DNA from: Nocardia nova NBRC 15556
Lineage (GTDB): Bacteria > Actinomycetota > Actinomycetes > Mycobacteriales > Mycobacteriaceae
NCBI RefSeq assembly: GCF_001613005.1
Contig: NZ_BDBN01000062.1
Coordinates: 1 to 62,319, forward strand
Direction of reading: 5' to 3'
Length of the DNA stretch: 62,319 nt
Shown here: positions 8,329-17,152 of the stretch, in pieces
Numbering within the stretch: position 1 is the stretch's first letter
Layout: every line of letters starts with the position of its first letter
Translations under genes and position numbers: made by a program
Notes under the pieces: model-generated
Database searches by the model: none
Seen by the model: only the letters and a program-made list of their open reading frames with translations
What the model was told of the DNA's origin: nothing

Positions 8329-9573
8329 GTGCTGGAGGTGTTGCGACACGACCGTTTCCGGCGCTTGTTCACCGCACAGGTGGTGGCCCTCGTCGGAACC
8401 GGTCTGCTCACGGTCGCGCTGGGTTTGGCGGCCTACGATCTGGCCGGATCCGATGCCGGTGCGGTGCTGGGCACGGCACTCGCGATCAAGATGGTCGCCT
8501 ACGTCGGCGTGGCACCGGTGGTCTCGGCGCTGACCGATCGGGTGCCGCGGCGGATGCTGCTGGTCTCGGCCGATGTGGTTCGGCTGGTCATCGCCTTGCT
8601 GTTGCCGCTGGTCACGCACGTCTGGCAGATCTATGTCCTGATCTTCGTGCTGCAGGCGGCCTCGGCGACCTTCACCCCGGCATTCCAGGCGGTCATCCCG
8701 TCGATCCTGCCGGACGAGGAGGACTACACCCGCGGGCTGTCGCTCTCACGGCTGGCCTACGACCTGGAATCGCTGCTCAGTCCCGTACTGGCGGCGGCAT
8801 TGCTGACCGTGGTCGGCTACCACCTGCTGTTCGTCGGCACCGCCGCAGGTTTCGCGACCTCCGCGATCATGGTCGTGCGCACCTCGCTCCCTCGATCGGT
8901 GCCCGCCGACCGCTCCGGCTCGCTGCCGGCCCGGATCACCTGGGGCGCACGGCTCATGGCGGCGAGCCCGGTGCTGCGCGGGTTGCTGGCGATGAATGTC
9001 GCTGTCGCCGCGGCGACTTCGCTGGTCGTGGTCAATACCGTGGTCTACGTCCGCGACCTGCTGCACGGGCCGGCACCCGTGGTGGCGGTGGCGCTGGGTT
9101 GCTTCGGCGGCGGTTCGATGATCGCCGCGCTGGCGATCCCGCGACTGCTCACCGGCATTCCCGATCGGCGTCTCATGCTGGTCGGCTGCGCGATCCTGCC
9201 CGTCGGCCTCGCCGGTGCCGCGACGCTCGCGGCGCTCGAGCCCGGACCACGCGCGGGCTGGGTGCTGCTGGGGGTGGCCTGGTCGATCATGGGGGTGGGC
9301 ACCTCGCTGATCAACACGCCCTCGGCGCGACTGCTGCGCGCCCAATCCGACGGCAGCACCCGCACGGCCGTGTTCACCGCGCAGTTCTCGCTCTCGCACG
9401 CCTGCTTCCTGGTGACCTATCCGATCGCCGGCTGGCTGGGCGCCGCCGCCGGACAGGCCGGCGCGGCGCTGACCCTGATGGTCCTGGCGGCCGTGGCCGC
9501 CGTGGTTGCCGCGCGAATGTGGCCGGTGCACGTATCGTCGGGTGCGCAGATGGCCACAGCAGGAAGTCGGTGA
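8329..9573 (+). CDS. MFS exporter, probably metal-linked
   Basis: The 414-residue protein starts at a GTG at 8329 with GGAGG six bases upstream, preferred over a GTG at 8293 that lacks a ribosome binding site. It has about twelve hydrophobic segments and the MFS motif A variant ALTDRVPRRMLLVSADVVRL between segments 2 and 3. The N-terminus LRHDRFRRLFTAQVVALVGT is typical of DHA-type MFS exporters (MFS_3). Its stop overlaps the start of an ArsR-family regulator (GTGA), so the two are translationally coupled. Because that regulator carries the KmtR nickel/cobalt ligand set, the transporter is inferred to export a transition metal or a metal-linked compound. A drug exporter cannot be excluded. 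Confidence 0.85.
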   Translation: MLEVLRHDRFRRLFTAQVVALVGTGLLTVALGLAAYDLAGSDAGAVLGTALAIKMVAYVGVAPVVSALTDRVPRRMLLVSADVVRLVIALLLPLVTHVWQIYVLIFVLQAASATFTPAFQAVIPSILPDEEDYTRGLSLSRLAYDLESLLSPVLAAALLTVVGYHLLFVGTAAGFATSAIMVVRTSLPRSVPADRSGSLPARITWGARLMAASPVLRGLLAMNVAVAAATSLVVVNTVVYVRDLLHGPAPVVAVALGCFGGGSMIAALAIPRLLTGIPDRRLMLVGCAILPVGLAGAATLAALEPGPRAGWVLLGVAWSIMGVGTSLINTPSARLLRAQSDGSTRTAVFTAQFSLSHACFLVTYPIAGWLGAAAGQAGAALTLMVLAAVAAVVAARMWPVHVSSGAQMATAGSR

Positions 9574-9953
9574 ACCAGCCCATGACCGGTGAGGAAACCC
9601 CCGCAGTCGACGCCCTGCCGCCCAGCCTGGTGCACATCGTCGAACCCGACCCGGCCCGTCTCGAAGCCGCCACCTCGGTGTTCCGGATGCTCGCCGACCC
9701 GACCCGGCTGCACATCCTCTGGGTTCTCGCCGACGGCGAGGCCGACGTCACCGCCCTCACCGAGGCCTGCGGCGGCTCCCGCACCGCGGTCAGCCAGCAC
9801 CTGGCGAAACTCCGCTTCACCGGCATGGTCGAGACTCGCCGCGAAGGCCGCCGCATCATCTACCGCATCCGCGACGGCCACCTCGCCCGCCTCGTCCGGG
9901 AAGGACTCAATCTCGCCGACCACATCGTCACCGGCGAGCTGCCCCACGAATAA
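9570..9953 (+). CDS. ArsR-family regulator with KmtR-like metal-site residues
   Basis: The 127-residue protein starts at the GTG at 9570, overlapping the MFS stop by four bases, with AGGA upstream. The winged helix contains FRMLADPTRLHILWVLADGE and SRTAVSQHLAKLRFTGMVET. In the C-terminal helix and tail, His104, Asp117, His118, His126 and Glu127 occupy the same spacing (0, 13, 14, 22, 23) as the Ni/Co ligands His88, Glu101, His102, His110 and His111 of Mycobacterium tuberculosis KmtR. An alpha-3 CxC metal site is absent. It should repress its operon through the palindrome at 8249-8282 and release on metal binding. The metal identity is inferred. Confidence 0.9.
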   Translation: MNQPMTGEETPAVDALPPSLVHIVEPDPARLEAATSVFRMLADPTRLHILWVLADGEADVTALTEACGGSRTAVSQHLAKLRFTGMVETRREGRRIIYRIRDGHLARLVREGLNLADHIVTGELPHE

Positions 9954-10133
9954 GGCGCGGTTCGCGGGCGGTGCTTCTCGCGAGCGACCCGCCTGATCCG
10001 TACCGGGGCAGCACCGTTGGGTCACGGTGTGGGATCGATCCGCGGTCGGCGGCGAATGCGTTGTCCCCCCGAGGGCAGCGGCGCCGAATCAGTTCTGGGC
10101 CGTGTCGATCGGCCCGGAAGGGTGTGAGTCATC

Positions 10134-11504
10134 ATGTCCGCCGAAGATCGAGATGCTCGCCCGCCGGCGTCGAATGCGGAACTGTCCACCGATGATCGCG
10201 CCGAACTCGAGCGGTTGCGCGCGTATGTCGCAGCGCATCCACCGCGCCCATCTCATCGGCACGCCTGGCGCTGGACCGGCGTCGTGCTGCTGCTGGTCCT
10301 GACCGCGCTACTGATCATCGGATCGGTGACGACGCGGTTCGTGCGCAGCCAGATCTTCGATACCGACCGCTACGTCACGACCGTCGCACCGCTGGCCACC
10401 GATCCGGCGATCCAGAAGGAACTGGCCGACAAGATCACCGATGCGATCGTCGGTCGCGTCGACATCAAGGCGTACACGGCGGATGCGGTCAACGCGCTCA
10501 CGCAGAACGTCGGGCAATTGTCGGATCGCCCCCGTGCCGTCGCGGCGTTGAACAGTCTGCCCGCGCTGGTGGCCGACCAGGCCGAGAACTACATCCACCA
10601 GGCCGCGACGGCCGTGGTGACCAGCGATCAGTTCCGCGAGGCGTGGGACACGGCCAACCGCCGCGCGCACGACGCACTGGTCCATGTGGTCAAGGGTGAG
10701 ACCAGACCCGGAATCGAGGTCAGCGACAACGGCACCGTGAGCATTTCGCTGAAGCCGATCCTCGCGACCGTGCGCGAACGGCTCGACGCACGCGGAATCA
10801 GCTTCGCCGACAAGATTCCCGATGTCGACGCGCAATTCGTCATCTTCCATGCCACCGAGCTGCCCAAGTACCAGAAATGGCTGCGCACGCTCGACCGCGC
10901 GGCGAACATCCTGCCGTGGGTGGCGCTGGCCACCGCGGCGGGTGCGGTGTGGCTGGCTCCCCGCGGCCGGCGGCTGCGGACCCTCGCACTGGTCGGCGTC
11001 GCCGGTGCGGTCGCGATGGTGCTGCTGGCCGTCGGGGTGGTGATCGCTCGCAGTATCTACCTCGATTCCGTTCCGCCCGACGCGTTGTCGCCGCCGGCCG
11101 CCTCCGCGCTGTTCGATACCGTGATCCACCCGATGCGGGTGTCACTGCGCGCGGTCGCGGTCGTCAGCCTGGTCGTGGCCGCGGTGGGATATCTGGCGGG
11201 GTCGTCTCATTCGGCGCAGTCCGTGCGTGCCGGCTTCGGGCGGCTCATGGTCGCCGTCCGCGGCCGGCGTGGGCGCCCGCCCAACGTGGTCGAGTCGTTC
11301 GTCGCGCATTACCGCACACCGCTGCGCCTCGCCGTGCTCGCCGGCGCGGTGCTCGTGCTGGTGCTGTGGCCCTACGCGACCGGTTTGGTCGTGGTGGGGA
11401 TCGTGCTGGTCGCGGGAGCGCTGCTGCTGATCGTCGAAATTCTCGCGCGGCCCGCGGCGGCGCCCGAAACCACCGCGGAGACCGAGCCCACGGCGACCGG
11501 GTGA
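10134..11504 (+). CDS. Conserved actinobacterial integral membrane protein of unknown function
   Basis: The 456-residue protein has a charged cytoplasmic N-terminus (about 45 residues) and a first membrane segment at about 47-67. An extracytoplasmic domain of roughly 190 residues follows, beginning RFVRSQIFDTDRYVTTVAPL, and then four or five further membrane segments from about residue 258 to 440, ending in a proline/threonine-rich tail. This architecture, a large external domain between the first and second segments with the FDTDRYV sequence, recurs in unnamed actinobacterial membrane proteins. No catalytic motif is visible. It stands alone, with about 180 bases of non-coding sequence on its left and 285 on its right. 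Confidence 0.8.
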   Translation: MSAEDRDARPPASNAELSTDDRAELERLRAYVAAHPPRPSHRHAWRWTGVVLLLVLTALLIIGSVTTRFVRSQIFDTDRYVTTVAPLATDPAIQKELADKITDAIVGRVDIKAYTADAVNALTQNVGQLSDRPRAVAALNSLPALVADQAENYIHQAATAVVTSDQFREAWDTANRRAHDALVHVVKGETRPGIEVSDNGTVSISLKPILATVRERLDARGISFADKIPDVDAQFVIFHATELPKYQKWLRTLDRAANILPWVALATAAGAVWLAPRGRRLRTLALVGVAGAVAMVLLAVGVVIARSIYLDSVPPDALSPPAASALFDTVIHPMRVSLRAVAVVSLVVAAVGYLAGSSHSAQSVRAGFGRLMVAVRGRRGRPPNVVESFVAHYRTPLRLAVLAGAVLVLVLWPYATGLVVVGIVLVAGALLLIVEILARPAAAPETTAETEPTATG

Positions 11505-11789
11505 CGCGGAATACGGCGATTCGGTTACGTTTCGGGGTCGATCGCACGGTCCATCGGTTCGTGATTATCCGCGAGGTTTTCCGCGACGAATCGTTAGATG
11601 CCCGGTTGGCTCGCCGAATTCGTCCATCGAGCGATGTACCAGGTCGATGAGCGAACCGGGACCATCATCCGCCGCGGCGGCTGGTCAGGAGGCAGCGCAG
11701 GGCCGCATGTCACAACCCACCGGAACCGACGCATGTCGGTACGCGCCGGCGGATCCGCCGGCGAGGTTCACGAAAAGGGGTGAGCCGTC

Positions 11790-12212
11790 GTGACGGCTAC
11801 GGAACACGGAACACGCAACGGGCGAAACGACACCCGCAATGCGGTGGCGGCCGGCACCTCGCTGGCCGCGGCGGCCCTACTGGCCGTCACCGGAATCGTG
11901 TCCATCCTGCAGGGCATTTCGGCCATCGTGAAGGACGACGTCTACGTTTCCGGACCGCAATACATCTACAAGTTCGACATCAGCGGATGGGGATGGATCC
12001 ACCTGATCCTCGGCATCCTCATGGTGGCGGCCGCCGCCGGGTTGTTCACGCGTTCGACCTGGGGGCAGATGTTGGCGATCGCGCTACTGGGTTTGTCGAT
12101 CATCGCCAATTTCCTGTGGCTGCCGCACTATCCGTGGTGGTCGATCCTGGTCATCGCCCTCGACATCGTGGTGATCTGGGCGATCGCCACCTGGGATCCG
12201 CGCAGAATCTGA
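11790..12212 (+). CDS. DUF7144-type small membrane protein
   Basis: The 140-residue protein starts at a GTG at 11790 with GGGG about 9 bases upstream. It has four hydrophobic segments: AAALLAVTGIVSILQGISAI, WGWIHLILGILMVAAAAGLF, ALLGLSIIANFLWLPHYPWW and SILVIALDIVVIWAIATW. The GWGWIHLILG and PHYPWWSI motifs are typical of the DUF7144 membrane family, whose function is unknown. Its 3' end overlaps the extended 3' end of the convergent methyltransferase gene by about 129 bases. Confidence 0.85.
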   Translation: MTATEHGTRNGRNDTRNAVAAGTSLAAAALLAVTGIVSILQGISAIVKDDVYVSGPQYIYKFDISGWGWIHLILGILMVAAAAGLFTRSTWGQMLAIALLGLSIIANFLWLPHYPWWSILVIALDIVVIWAIATWDPRRI

Positions 12213-13082
12213 CATCTCGCGCCGGCCGGACCGCGTCTCGGGGACTCGGTCCGGTCGCCGCGCGCTCACCTGCAGCCACCGCATCGGCGCGTCGAATTCG
12301 CCCGTGCCGTACCGCCGACGCAGCGCCTCGGCAGCGATCGCGGTCGCGGATTCGAGATCGAGCGAGGAGTGCCGTTCGATCTCGCCGCGCAGCGGGGTGC
12401 CCTGGCAGAGGGCGACCGCCGCGGTCTCGGCCGTCGTGCGGCTCGACCCGTCGATGTACTCACCGGTGATCCGCTCGAAGCCGGCCGCCGCGAGTTCGCC
12501 GCGAATCCGATCGATGTCGAAGTATCCGTGGGGCGTGCGGCGAAAGAATTCGAGCGGCTCGTCCGGTGCCGCCGCGCACAGCGCCTCGGTGACGATCAGG
12601 GTCACCACATTGGTCTCGAGCCGGTCCCAGACGTTGAAGACGAACACGCCGCCCGGGCGCAACACTCGCAGGGTCTCGGCGTATCCGCCGACCTTGTCGG
12701 GCAGGAACATCGCGCCGAACTGGCATGCCACCAGGTCGAACGAGCATTCGGCGAACGGCAGGTCTCGGGCGTCGGCGACCTGCCACCGCACTCGATCCGA
12801 TGCCGTGCGGTTCGCGGCGGTCGTCAACATGGGTTCGTTCAGGTCGGTCGCCACGATTTCGCGACCGTCGAGCCGGGCGAGCGCTCTGGTCAGCACCCCG
12901 GTCCCCGCCGCGGTTTCGAGGATGTCGACCGCGTCCGTCGCGGCCACCGCCTGCGCGAGCAACCGGGCGGGTTCGGCGAAGATCATCGGAACCAGCAGCG
13001 TGTCGTAGATCTGCGGGATCGATCCGGTGAAGGACGTGTCCCCGCCTTCGGCCGGTGCGCCCGGCCCCGGATCACCACTCAC
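12084..13082 (-). CDS. SAM-dependent methyltransferase with an extended C-terminus
   Basis: The frame encodes 332 residues. Motif I is VDILETAAGTGVLTRALARL (about residues 49-68), with VATDLNEPML and VRWQVADARDLPFAECSFDL after it, typical of type-11 methyltransferases. Similar proteins normally end soon after a segment like APMRWLQVSARR. Here no stop follows, and the frame runs on for about 50 arginine- and aspartate-rich residues antisense to the DUF7144 gene. The tail is therefore probably non-functional and acquired by loss of the original stop. The GTG start at 13082 lacks a clear ribosome binding site. The substrate is unknown. Confidence 0.8.
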   Translation of the reverse strand: MSGDPGPGAPAEGGDTSFTGSIPQIYDTLLVPMIFAEPARLLAQAVAATDAVDILETAAGTGVLTRALARLDGREIVATDLNEPMLTTAANRTASDRVRWQVADARDLPFAECSFDLVACQFGAMFLPDKVGGYAETLRVLRPGGVFVFNVWDRLETNVVTLIVTEALCAAAPDEPLEFFRRTPHGYFDIDRIRGELAAAGFERITGEYIDGSSRTTAETAAVALCQGTPLRGEIERHSSLDLESATAIAAEALRRRYGTGEFDAPMRWLQVSARRPDRVPETRSGRREMSDSARIPGGDRPDHHDVEGDDQDRPPRIVRQPQEIGDDRQTQ

Positions 13083-13158
13083 GGCAGGTGATGCTACGCG
13101 CGCCCTGCGGCTGCCGGGCGAGATCGCCGCAGCGCTGGGCGGTTTCGCCGCGCGGCGA

Positions 13159-14778
13159 TCACATGGCGCGCGCGTACGCGAGGGCCTCGGGCGTCTGCTC
13201 GAAGATCTGCGTCTCGCCGCCCGCGGGCAGGGCGCCGAGCGCCGCGAGCCGACGGCGATGCTCGTCGCGCAAGCCCGACATCAGGACCGTGATGTTGCGG
13301 TGCTGCAGTTTCGCGATGGCGTCCTTGAGGACCAGTGCGCCGGTCGTGTCGAGGGCGGTGACGTGCGCCATGCGAAGGACCACCACATGGACGTCGGCGA
13401 CCTCGGTCAGCTCCAGCAGGAAGCGGTGCGCGGCGGCGAAGAACAGCGGTCCGTCGATGCGGTAGGCGACGATACGGTCGTGCAACAGGCGGTGTTCCTC
13501 GCTGAGGTGGTCGCTCTCGTCGAGCGGAACCTGTTGCAGCCGAGCTTCTTTCGCCACCGAACGCAGCGCCAGGACGATCGCGATCGCGACGCCGACACCG
13601 ACCGCGGTCACCAGGTCCATGGCGACCGTGACCAGGAACGTCGCGGCCATGATGAGTGCGTCGCCGCGTGAGGCACGCGCGATGGCGGTCAGCGACGCGG
13701 TTTCCACCATGCGGACCGTCGTGGCCAGCAGCACCCCGGCCAGCGCCGCGACCGGGATATCGGCGACGAGCGGTGCGGCGAGGTAGATGATGGCGGCGAG
13801 CACCACCGCGTGGGTCAGCGCGGCCAGGCGTGTGCGTGCCCCGGAGCGCACATTGACGGCCGTGCGGGCGATCGCACCGGTAGCCGGCACGCCGCCGAAC
13901 AGCGGTGCGGCGATATTGGCCAACCCCTGCCCGAACAGTTCGCGATCGGGATCGTGGCGGGTGCCGACGGCCATGGCATCCGCGGCGGTCGCCGCCAGCA
14001 GCGATTCGAGGGCGCCCAGCGCAGCGACCGCCAGCGCGGGCGCCACCAGCGATCCGAGGCTGCCCCAGTCGAGGAAGTTCAGTGTGGGAGCACTGAGTCC
14101 CGACGGGAGGGCGCCGATGGCCGCGGTGGGGATGTCGAAGAGCGCGACCACGACGGTCGCGCCGGCCACGGCCAGCAGCGCGAAGGGCAGCTTCGGCAGG
14201 AACCGCCCGCCGACGAGCATCACCGCGGCCACCGCGACGGCGATCACGACCGGCGCGAGATGGGGTTGCGAAATATATTGGCGCACAGCGTCATAGGCCG
14301 ACTGCCACACCTTGTCCCCGTGCGCGTGCGCGATGCCGAGAGCGTTGGGGAACTGCTGCAAGGCGATCACCACGGCGATGCCGGCGGTGAAGCCCTCGAT
14401 CACCGGGGCCGGCATGTATCGCACCGCACGCCCGGCCCCGGCGACCGCGAGCGCCACCAGCACGATGCCGGCCATCAGGCCCACGGCCAGCACCCCGCCC
14501 CCGCCGTGCTGGTGGACGATCGGAACCAGCACGACGGTCATCGCGCCGGTCGGCCCCGACACCTGGAAACGGGAGCCGCCGAATATCGCGGCCACGATGC
14601 CCGCGACGACCGCGGTGGCCAGTCCGGCCGCGGCGCCGAGTCCGGAGCTGATGCCGAATCCCAGTGCCAGCGGCAACGCCACCAGGGCGACAATCAGGCC
14701 CGACAGCAGATCCGGGCCCGGGGTGCGGAGGGCCGGACGCCAATCCGACCAGCGGGGGAGCAGTGCTGCGATGTTCAC
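13159..14778 (-). CDS. SulP-family anion transporter with STAS domain
   Basis: The 539-residue protein starts at a GTG at 14778 that overlaps the pckG stop by four bases (GTGA). Residues about 1-400 form the SulP membrane domain, with LPLALGFGISSGLGAAAGLA, FGGSRFQVSGPTGAMTVVLV, EGFTAGIAVVIALQQFPNAL and the conserved FGGVPATGAIARTAVNVRSG. A STAS domain follows at about 440-525 (YRIDGPLFFAAAHRFL, VVVLRMAHVTALDTTGALVL). SulP carriers move sulfate, bicarbonate or dicarboxylates. Tight coupling to PEP carboxykinase makes bicarbonate or a C4-dicarboxylate an attractive substrate, but this is inference. Confidence 0.92.
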   Translation of the reverse strand: MNIAALLPRWSDWRPALRTPGPDLLSGLIVALVALPLALGFGISSGLGAAAGLATAVVAGIVAAIFGGSRFQVSGPTGAMTVVLVPIVHQHGGGGVLAVGLMAGIVLVALAVAGAGRAVRYMPAPVIEGFTAGIAVVIALQQFPNALGIAHAHGDKVWQSAYDAVRQYISQPHLAPVVIAVAVAAVMLVGGRFLPKLPFALLAVAGATVVVALFDIPTAAIGALPSGLSAPTLNFLDWGSLGSLVAPALAVAALGALESLLAATAADAMAVGTRHDPDRELFGQGLANIAAPLFGGVPATGAIARTAVNVRSGARTRLAALTHAVVLAAIIYLAAPLVADIPVAALAGVLLATTVRMVETASLTAIARASRGDALIMAATFLVTVAMDLVTAVGVGVAIAIVLALRSVAKEARLQQVPLDESDHLSEEHRLLHDRIVAYRIDGPLFFAAAHRFLLELTEVADVHVVVLRMAHVTALDTTGALVLKDAIAKLQHRNITVLMSGLRDEHRRRLAALGALPAGGETQIFEQTPEALAYARAM

Positions 14779-16610
14779 AACCGGGCTGCCAGACGCAGTT
14801 TCAGCGCGGCAAGTTGTTCCCGCAACACGTCGGGCAGGCGATTGCCGCCGATGGTGGCGTACCAGTGGTCGATGTCGGCCACCTCGGCCACCCACTCGTC
14901 GATGTCGACCGCGAGCGATGCCGCCGTCCGGGCGCGCTGCCCGTCGTCGAGGCCGGTGAGATCGAGGGCCTCGACCGCCGGCACGTAGCCGATCGGCGTC
15001 TCGACCGCCTCGGCGGTGCCGTCGAGACGCTCCAGCGCCCACTGCAGCACGCGCACGTTGTCGCCGAAGCCGGGCCACAGGAATTCGCCTTCCGGACCTC
15101 GTCGGAACCAGTTGACCTGGAAGATCTTCGGCAGTTTCGCCGGGTCGGCGGCGGCACCCAGCCGGAGCCAGTGGGCGAAGTAGTCACCGACGTGATAGCC
15201 GAGGAACGGCAGCATCGCCATCGGATCGCGCCGTACGACGCCGACCGTCCCGGCCGCGGCGGCGGTGGTTTCCGACGACAGCACCGAGGCGGTGAACACC
15301 CCATGGGCCCAGTCGAAGGACTCGGCGACCAGCGGGACAGTGGTGGCGCGACGGCCGCCGAAGAAGATCGCCGAAATCGGCACGCCGGCCGGATCGTCCC
15401 ATTCCGGAGCGACCGAGGGACACTGTCGAATCGGTGTGCAGTACCGCGAATTCGGATGCGCGGCAGGCGTTCCCGAGTCGGACGTCCAGTTCTCGCCGTG
15501 CCAGTCGACGAGATGGGCGGGCGGTTCGGCGGTCAATCCCTCCCACCACACGTCCCCGTCGGCGGTGCGGGCGGTGTTGGTGAAGATCGAATTGCCTTTC
15601 GCGATGGTGGCGATCGCGTTGGGATTGGTCGTGGCGCCGGTGCCGGGGGCGACACCGAAGAATCCGGCCTCGGGATTGACCGCGTAGAGCCGCCCGTCGG
15701 CGCCGAAGCGCAGCCACGCGATATCGTCACCGACCGTCTCGGCGGTCCAGCCGTCGAGTGCGGGTTCGAGCATGGCCAGGTTCGTCTTGCCGCACGACGA
15801 CGGGAACGCCGCGGCGACGTAGTGCGTCTTCCCCTGCGGGGAGGTGAGTTTCAGGATCAGCATGTGCTCGGCCAGCCACCCTTCGTCCCGGCCGAGTACC
15901 GAGGCGATGCGCAGTGCGAAACACTTCTTGCCCAGCAGCGCGTTGCCGCCGTAGCCGGATCCGTAACTCCAGATCTCGCGGCGCTCGGGAAAGTGCGAGA
16001 TGTATTTGGTGGGATCGCACGGCCACGCCGCATCCGGCTCACCGACGCCCAGCGGTGCGCCGACCGAATGCAGGCATTTGACGAATTCCGTTCCGGTCGT
16101 GAGCTTTTCCCAGACGGCGTCGCCGGACCGCGTCATGATCTGCATCGACACCGCGACATATTCCGAATCGGTGATCTGCACACCGAATTTCGGGTCCTGC
16201 GCATCGAGGGGCCCCATGCAGAACGCGATGACATACATCGTCCGGCCGGCCATCGCGCCGCGATAGTGCTCGGTCATCACCGTGCGCATATCCACCGGGT
16301 CGACCCAGTTGTTGGTCGGACCGGCGTCGGTCTCGCGCTCGGAGCAGATGAACGTGCGATCCTCCACCCGCGCCACGTCGTCGGGATCGGAGACACACCA
16401 GAACGAGTTCGGCTTACCGGTCAGTGGAACGAACGTTCCCTTGTCGACCAATCGTGCGGTCAGCCGATCCCATTCCGCCCGGGAGCCGTCGCACAGGACG
16501 ATGTGCTCGGGGGCCGTCAGCTCGGCGACCTCGGCGATCCACGCCAGAACGCTCTCGTGGGCCACCGGAACCTCGTCGAGCTGTGCGATGACACGTGAAC
16601 TGTCGGACAC
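14775..16610 (-). CDS. pckG: Phosphoenolpyruvate carboxykinase (GTP)
   Basis: The 611-residue protein matches the usual length of GTP-dependent PEPCK, which interconverts oxaloacetate plus GTP with PEP plus CO2 plus GDP. Signatures in order: FICSERETDAGPTNNWVDP, FGVQITDSEYVAVSMQIMTR, EIWSYGSGYGGNALLGKKCF, the P-loop AAAFPSSCGKTNLAMLEP with the reactive cysteine loop, GDDIAWLRFGADGRLYAVNP, and the guanine-site region PKIFQVNWFRRGPEGEFLWP. It is transcribed after the ArsR-like gene and coupled to a SulP transporter. A GTTTAGAAAAC element 37 bases upstream of its start matches one upstream of the arsR gene, suggesting ArsR control of this gluconeogenic step. Confidence 0.97.
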   Translation of the reverse strand: MSDSSRVIAQLDEVPVAHESVLAWIAEVAELTAPEHIVLCDGSRAEWDRLTARLVDKGTFVPLTGKPNSFWCVSDPDDVARVEDRTFICSERETDAGPTNNWVDPVDMRTVMTEHYRGAMAGRTMYVIAFCMGPLDAQDPKFGVQITDSEYVAVSMQIMTRSGDAVWEKLTTGTEFVKCLHSVGAPLGVGEPDAAWPCDPTKYISHFPERREIWSYGSGYGGNALLGKKCFALRIASVLGRDEGWLAEHMLILKLTSPQGKTHYVAAAFPSSCGKTNLAMLEPALDGWTAETVGDDIAWLRFGADGRLYAVNPEAGFFGVAPGTGATTNPNAIATIAKGNSIFTNTARTADGDVWWEGLTAEPPAHLVDWHGENWTSDSGTPAAHPNSRYCTPIRQCPSVAPEWDDPAGVPISAIFFGGRRATTVPLVAESFDWAHGVFTASVLSSETTAAAAGTVGVVRRDPMAMLPFLGYHVGDYFAHWLRLGAAADPAKLPKIFQVNWFRRGPEGEFLWPGFGDNVRVLQWALERLDGTAEAVETPIGYVPAVEALDLTGLDDGQRARTAASLAVDIDEWVAEVADIDHWYATIGGNRLPDVLREQLAALKLRLAARL

Positions 16611-16646
16611 GAGACCTGCCTCCTTGATAAAGCTGCAATGTAGTTA

Positions 16647-16657
16647 GTTTAGAAAAC
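16647..16657. promoter_or_regulatory. 11-base palindromic element upstream of pckG
   Basis: GTTT-AGA-AAAC is a 4+3+4 inverted repeat 37 bases upstream of the pckG start. It lies in a locally AT-rich stretch between arsR and pckG. The same element with one base changed (GTTTAGCAAAC) occurs upstream of arsR at 17110-17120. It is proposed as an ArsR binding site. Confidence 0.5.
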
Positions 16658-16721
16658 CTGCAAACAGTGGTCGCATTCGGGCCCCCCGCTCCGCTGGTTC
16701 CGGCGCCCTGTGCCCGGATCG

Positions 16722-17051
16722 TCAGGCGAGCTCTTCCAGCGCCTCCGCTTGGCCCGCGACCACACCGGTCAAGATCGCCCGCGCCACCGCCAGCAATTCG
16801 GCCACCTGCGGGGAGGTGAGCTCGTAGGTCACCGACAGTCCCTCCCGCCGGGCCACGACCAGCCCGGCTCGGCGCAGAATCGCGAGCTGCTGGGACAGAT
16901 TCGCCGGCTCGATGCCGATCTCGGCCAGCATCTCGGAGACCGCCTGTTCGCGCTCGCTGAGCAGTTCGAGCACGCGAATCCGGATCGGATGCCCCAGTGT
17001 TTTGAAGAACTCCGCTTTCATCTGATAGAGGGGTCTGCTCAGTCCGGGCAC
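16722..17051 (-). CDS. ArsR-family regulator, SulP-linked type without metal ligands
   Basis: The 109-residue protein starts at a GTG at 17051 with AAGGAG seven bases upstream; the frame is open a little further up without a ribosome binding site. The winged helix is clear: MKAEFFKTLGHPIRIRVLEL, then IEPANLSQQLAILRRAGLVV and a wing with REGLSVTYELTSP. There is no cysteine and only one histidine, so neither metal-thiolate nor persulfide sensing of the BigR/SqrR type is expected. It is the first gene before pckG-sulP on the same strand. Matching palindromes upstream of arsR and pckG suggest autoregulation and control of both. Confidence 0.88.
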   Translation of the reverse strand: MPGLSRPLYQMKAEFFKTLGHPIRIRVLELLSEREQAVSEMLAEIGIEPANLSQQLAILRRAGLVVARREGLSVTYELTSPQVAELLAVARAILTGVVAGQAEALEELA

Positions 17052-17109
17052 GCAATCACTCCTTTTGGTACGCGGCCCCACGGCCTGCCCCGTCGCTCTT
17101 GATTGCAGA

Positions 17110-17120
17110 GTTTAGCAAAC
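17110..17120. promoter_or_regulatory. 11-base palindromic element upstream of arsR
   Basis: GTTT-AGC-AAAC is a perfect 4+3+4 inverted repeat 59 bases upstream of the arsR GTG. It is nearly identical to the element upstream of pckG (16647-16657). It is proposed as an autoregulatory ArsR site. Confidence 0.5.
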
Positions 17121-17152
17121 AGGAAAAGTGCCGAGCTGTTCGCCGCCGCCGA

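Noticed and set aside
11598..11783. 61-codon plus-strand frame upstream of the DUF7144 gene
   Set aside because: No family resemblance or convincing ribosome binding site, and the sequence reads like promoter/leader DNA.
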